Positions 6,246 through 7,088 of a DNA stretch of 7,088 nucleotides are shown here, piece by piece (positions within the stretch are counted from its first letter, which is position 1; the number at the start of each line of letters is the position of its first letter). Under the pieces are notes generated by a model that made no database searches, was not told where the DNA came from, and saw only the letters and a list, made by a program, of their open reading frames with translations. The position numbers and the translations under genes are program-made. Source of the stretch: Atribacteria bacterium SCGC AAA255-G05 (GTDB lineage Bacteria; Atribacterota; Phoenicimicrobiia; Phoenicimicrobiales; Phoenicimicrobiaceae); the NCBI GenBank assembly GCA_000405605.1, contig ASPA01000087.1, positions 1 through 7,088 of the forward strand, in the 5' to 3' direction.

Positions 6246-6270
6246 CATATACTATACTACACTTTTTCAA
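6246..6270 (-). promoter_or_regulatory. Probable mraZ promoter (weakly defined)
   Basis: On the - strand the sequence TAGTATAGTATATG lies just upstream of the MraZ boxes and offers -10 boxes TATAGT (6256-6251) or TATATG (6251-6246). It resembles the repeated -10 of the wtp leader. The best upstream TTGAAA (6270-6265) is too close for ideal spacing, and A/T tracts above it could act as UP elements. Location is plausible; exact boxes are uncertain. Confidence 0.35.
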
Positions 6271-6333
6271 AAAACCCTCTTTTTTTTTGAAAATAATTTG
6301 ATTTTTTTTAAATAAATTAGAAAACACCACATA

Positions 6334-6377
6334 TTTAGCGTATTTTCTATAATAGATATACTATTTTTAGCGTATTT
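6334..6377. repeat. Pair of 12-bp direct repeats, 32 bp apart
   Basis: TTTAGCGTATTT occurs at 6334-6345 and again at 6366-6377, about three helical turns apart. Between them is an AT-rich stretch with a small palindrome (AATAG-ATATA-CTATT, 6351-6365). This could be a two-site operator upstream of mraZ, but no regulator is known here and chance cannot be excluded. Confidence 0.5.
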
Positions 6378-6476
6378 GGGGGGGATAGAAAGATACCTCA
6401 TCCCCTTCCCCACGGAAGGAAGATTCATTAGGGATTAAGTTAATTTTCACGAGGAATATCTTGAGGGGGATAAAAT
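6378..6476. other. Non-coding spacer with GC-rich hairpins between rnpB terminator and mraZ control region
   Basis: The 333-nt stretch 6196-6528 has no credible gene. Besides the sites listed separately, this part contains G and C runs unusual for the region: CCTTCC (6404-6409) pairs with GGAAGG (6414-6419) around CCAC, and ATCCCC (6400-6405) can pair with GGGGAT at either 6381-6386 or 6466-6471. It looks like a degenerate palindromic intergenic repeat, but with one copy in view this cannot be tested. Confidence 0.35.
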
Positions 6477-6514
6477 AAAAAAAGACATACAATAAAATGT
6501 TTTATCGTATGTCT
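6477..6514 (-). terminator. Intrinsic terminator of rnpB
   Basis: On the - strand AGACAUACGAUAA pairs with UUAUUGUAUGUCU (13 bp, one G-U, 6-nt loop), followed directly by a run of seven U and a further U-rich stretch. It begins 15 nt after the 3' end of RNase P RNA and should separate rnpB from the division operon. Confidence 0.9.
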
Positions 6515-6528
6515 ATATATCTATTTAT

Positions 6529-6899
6529 TTTGATAAGTAGACCGTATAAGCCGAGTTCTGTTCCCTTATAAGGGTGGTAATCATCTATCTGGGATGTAAG
6601 TTACCTTACACCTCTTGCGACCTACCCGAAGATTCAGCGGGCCACCACAGCTCTTCCTATTTGGTCTTGCTCCGAGCGGGGTTTACTAAGCTTGTTAGTC
6701 ACCTAACAACCGGTAGGCTCTTACCCTGCCTTTTCACCTTTGCCGAGCACTTAAATTAAGTGTTCGGTTGTGTATTTTCTGTAGCACTTTCCTTAAGGTT
6801 ACCCTCACTGGGGGTTACCCAGCGCTCTGCCCTGTGGAGCTCGGACTTTCCTCGGAAGAAATAGTATTTCTTCCGCGATTACCTGATCTACTTATCAAA
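6529..6899 (-). ncRNA. rnpB: RNase P RNA, bacterial (type A-like)
   Basis: The catalytic RNA of ribonuclease P, which trims tRNA 5' ends. The ends form a 13-bp P1 helix: 6899-6887 pairs with 6541-6529. The 5' conserved block GAGGAAAGUCCGAGCUC followed by CACAGGGC is on the - strand at about 6853-6829. The 3' conserved block AGAUAGAUGAUUACC (about 6594-6580) followed by ACAGAACUCGGCUUAU is at about 6562-6547. GGUGG and the adjoining GGGUAGGUCGC region match the part that contacts the tRNA CCA end and P15/P16. The length of about 371 nt and the peripheral helices fit type A rather than Bacillus type B, though this was judged by eye. Exact ends are set from P1 and may be off by a few nucleotides. 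Open frames on the + strand across it are incidental. It has its own promoter and terminator. In some other bacteria rnpB also lies next to mraZ. Confidence 0.96.
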
Positions 6900-6918
6900 T
6901 ATTCTTTTTTCCAACTTC

Positions 6919-6947
6919 AACATACCATTTTAATGCAACGAAGTCAA
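6919..6947 (-). promoter_or_regulatory. rnpB: rnpB promoter
   Basis: On the - strand TTGACT (6947-6942), a 17-nt spacer, then TATGTT (6924-6919). Transcription should start near 6912, about 13 nt before the P1 helix, leaving a short 5' leader to be trimmed. The -35 box and spacing equal those of the wtp leader promoter, and both follow a copy of the 57-bp element. Confidence 0.75.
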
Positions 6948-6961
6948 CGAATTGACTCATT

Positions 6962-7017
6962 AAAAACCTAAAGGTAAAAACGAGAAAGGACCCAGAAAAA
7001 GCGTAGAAACTTCAAGT
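6962..7017 (-). repeat. Diverged 57-bp element, copy W (after wtpC, before rnpB)
   Basis: On the - strand this runs from ACTTGAAG to TTAGGTTTTT and aligns with 310-366 at about 79% identity with one gap, mostly transition differences. Its first 24 nt (7017-6994) belong to the perfect inverted repeat and are thus also present at 3710-3733; the rest occurs only here. It lies 15 nt upstream of the rnpB -35 box. Confidence 0.7.
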
Positions 7018-7088
7018 GACTTAAGGTCAGAGGTTAATTACAATTAAATCTTTTTTATTAAAACCGAAATGAATAGGCATATCTTTCT
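6994..7088 (-). repeat. 95-bp perfect inverted repeat, copy B (window edge)
   Basis: This is the reverse complement of 3639-3733 without a mismatch, running to the final base. In this copy the post-wtpC sequence flows into the rnpB upstream region. The homologous 57-bp element at 310-366 stays alignable across the 6993/6994 boundary, which suggests copy B is the native continuation of wtpC and copy A the rearranged one. Confidence 0.97.
7027..7088 (-). CDS. wtpC: Second copy of the 3' end of wtpC, cut by the window edge
   Basis: The last 19 codons plus stop of wtpC (and 2 nt more) are repeated here on the - strand, identical to 3639-3700. Under the fold-back model this is the same gene seen twice, not a paralogue. 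If the sequence continues to the right it should go on as the reverse complement of wtpC. Confidence 0.85.
   Translation of the reverse strand, partial: KDMPIHFGFNKKDLIVINL

Noticed and set aside
5957..6301. + strand open frame opposite mraZ
   Set aside because: It is antisense to a complete, well-matched MraZ and its control region, and has no ribosome site or recognisable product.
6574..6971. Two + strand open frames across 6574-6971
   Set aside because: They lie over RNase P RNA and its promoter, whose conserved blocks and P1 helix are clear on the - strand; the translations resemble no family.
3639..7088. The inverted repeats as ends of a transposon or integron-like element carrying the division genes
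   Set aside because: The repeat arms consist of the end of wtpC and its spacer, there is no transposase, integrase or target-site duplication, and the enclosed genes are core housekeeping genes.
1..7088. CRISPR array, tRNA genes, toxin-antitoxin, phage or defence genes
   Set aside because: No regularly spaced repeats, no cloverleaf sequences and no such proteins are visible on either strand.

Overview
The window is AT-rich bacterial DNA. Bacterial markers are part of a dcw cell-division cluster (mraZ, rsmH, ftsL, ftsI) and a bacterial RNase P RNA. Several starts are TTG. The transporter is of the WtpABC tungstate/molybdate type, best known from archaea and also found in anaerobic bacteria. 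An anaerobic, low-GC lineage (clostridia-like or a candidate phylum such as Atribacterota) is a reasonable guess, but nothing here fixes the taxon.

Left half (1-3700, + strand): the 3' end of a C4-type zinc-ribbon gene enters from the left edge. A leader follows with a good sigma70-type promoter (380-408), a compact structured RNA closed by an 11-bp stem (440-546) and an intrinsic terminator (581-612). Next come wtpA (binding protein), a 152-nt gap with a 16-bp perfect hairpin, wtpB (permease) and wtpC (ATPase, overlapping wtpB by 17 nt). The RNA has the layout of a riboswitch controlling the transporter. A Moco/Tuco-type (molybdenum/tungsten cofactor) aptamer is the best candidate on context, but this is not proven.

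Right half (3721-6993, - strand): read leftwards, the order is rnpB promoter, rnpB, terminator, mraZ control region with three TGGAG boxes at 10-bp period, mraZ, rsmH, ftsL, and an ftsI that stops after 206 codons, before its transpeptidase domain.

The key structural observation is a 95-bp perfect inverted repeat: 3639-3733 (end of wtpC plus downstream DNA) recurs in reverse at 6994-7088, the last base of the window. ftsI breaks exactly at the inner edge of the first copy. The simplest reading is a fold-back junction at 3733/3734. The native order would then be zinc ribbon, wtpABC, rnpB, mraZ, rsmH, ftsL, ftsI, all on one strand, and the window runs forward to just past wtpC, jumps to the opposite strand inside ftsI and reads back to wtpC. 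Amplification or assembly chimerism is the likeliest cause. A real inverted duplication is possible.

Independent support comes from a diverged 57-bp element found both just after the zinc-ribbon gene (310-366) and just after wtpC/before rnpB (6962-7017). Each copy is followed by a TTGACT-N17 promoter. This fits an ancestral zinc ribbon-promoter-rnpB spacer that was duplicated around an inserted wtp cassette.
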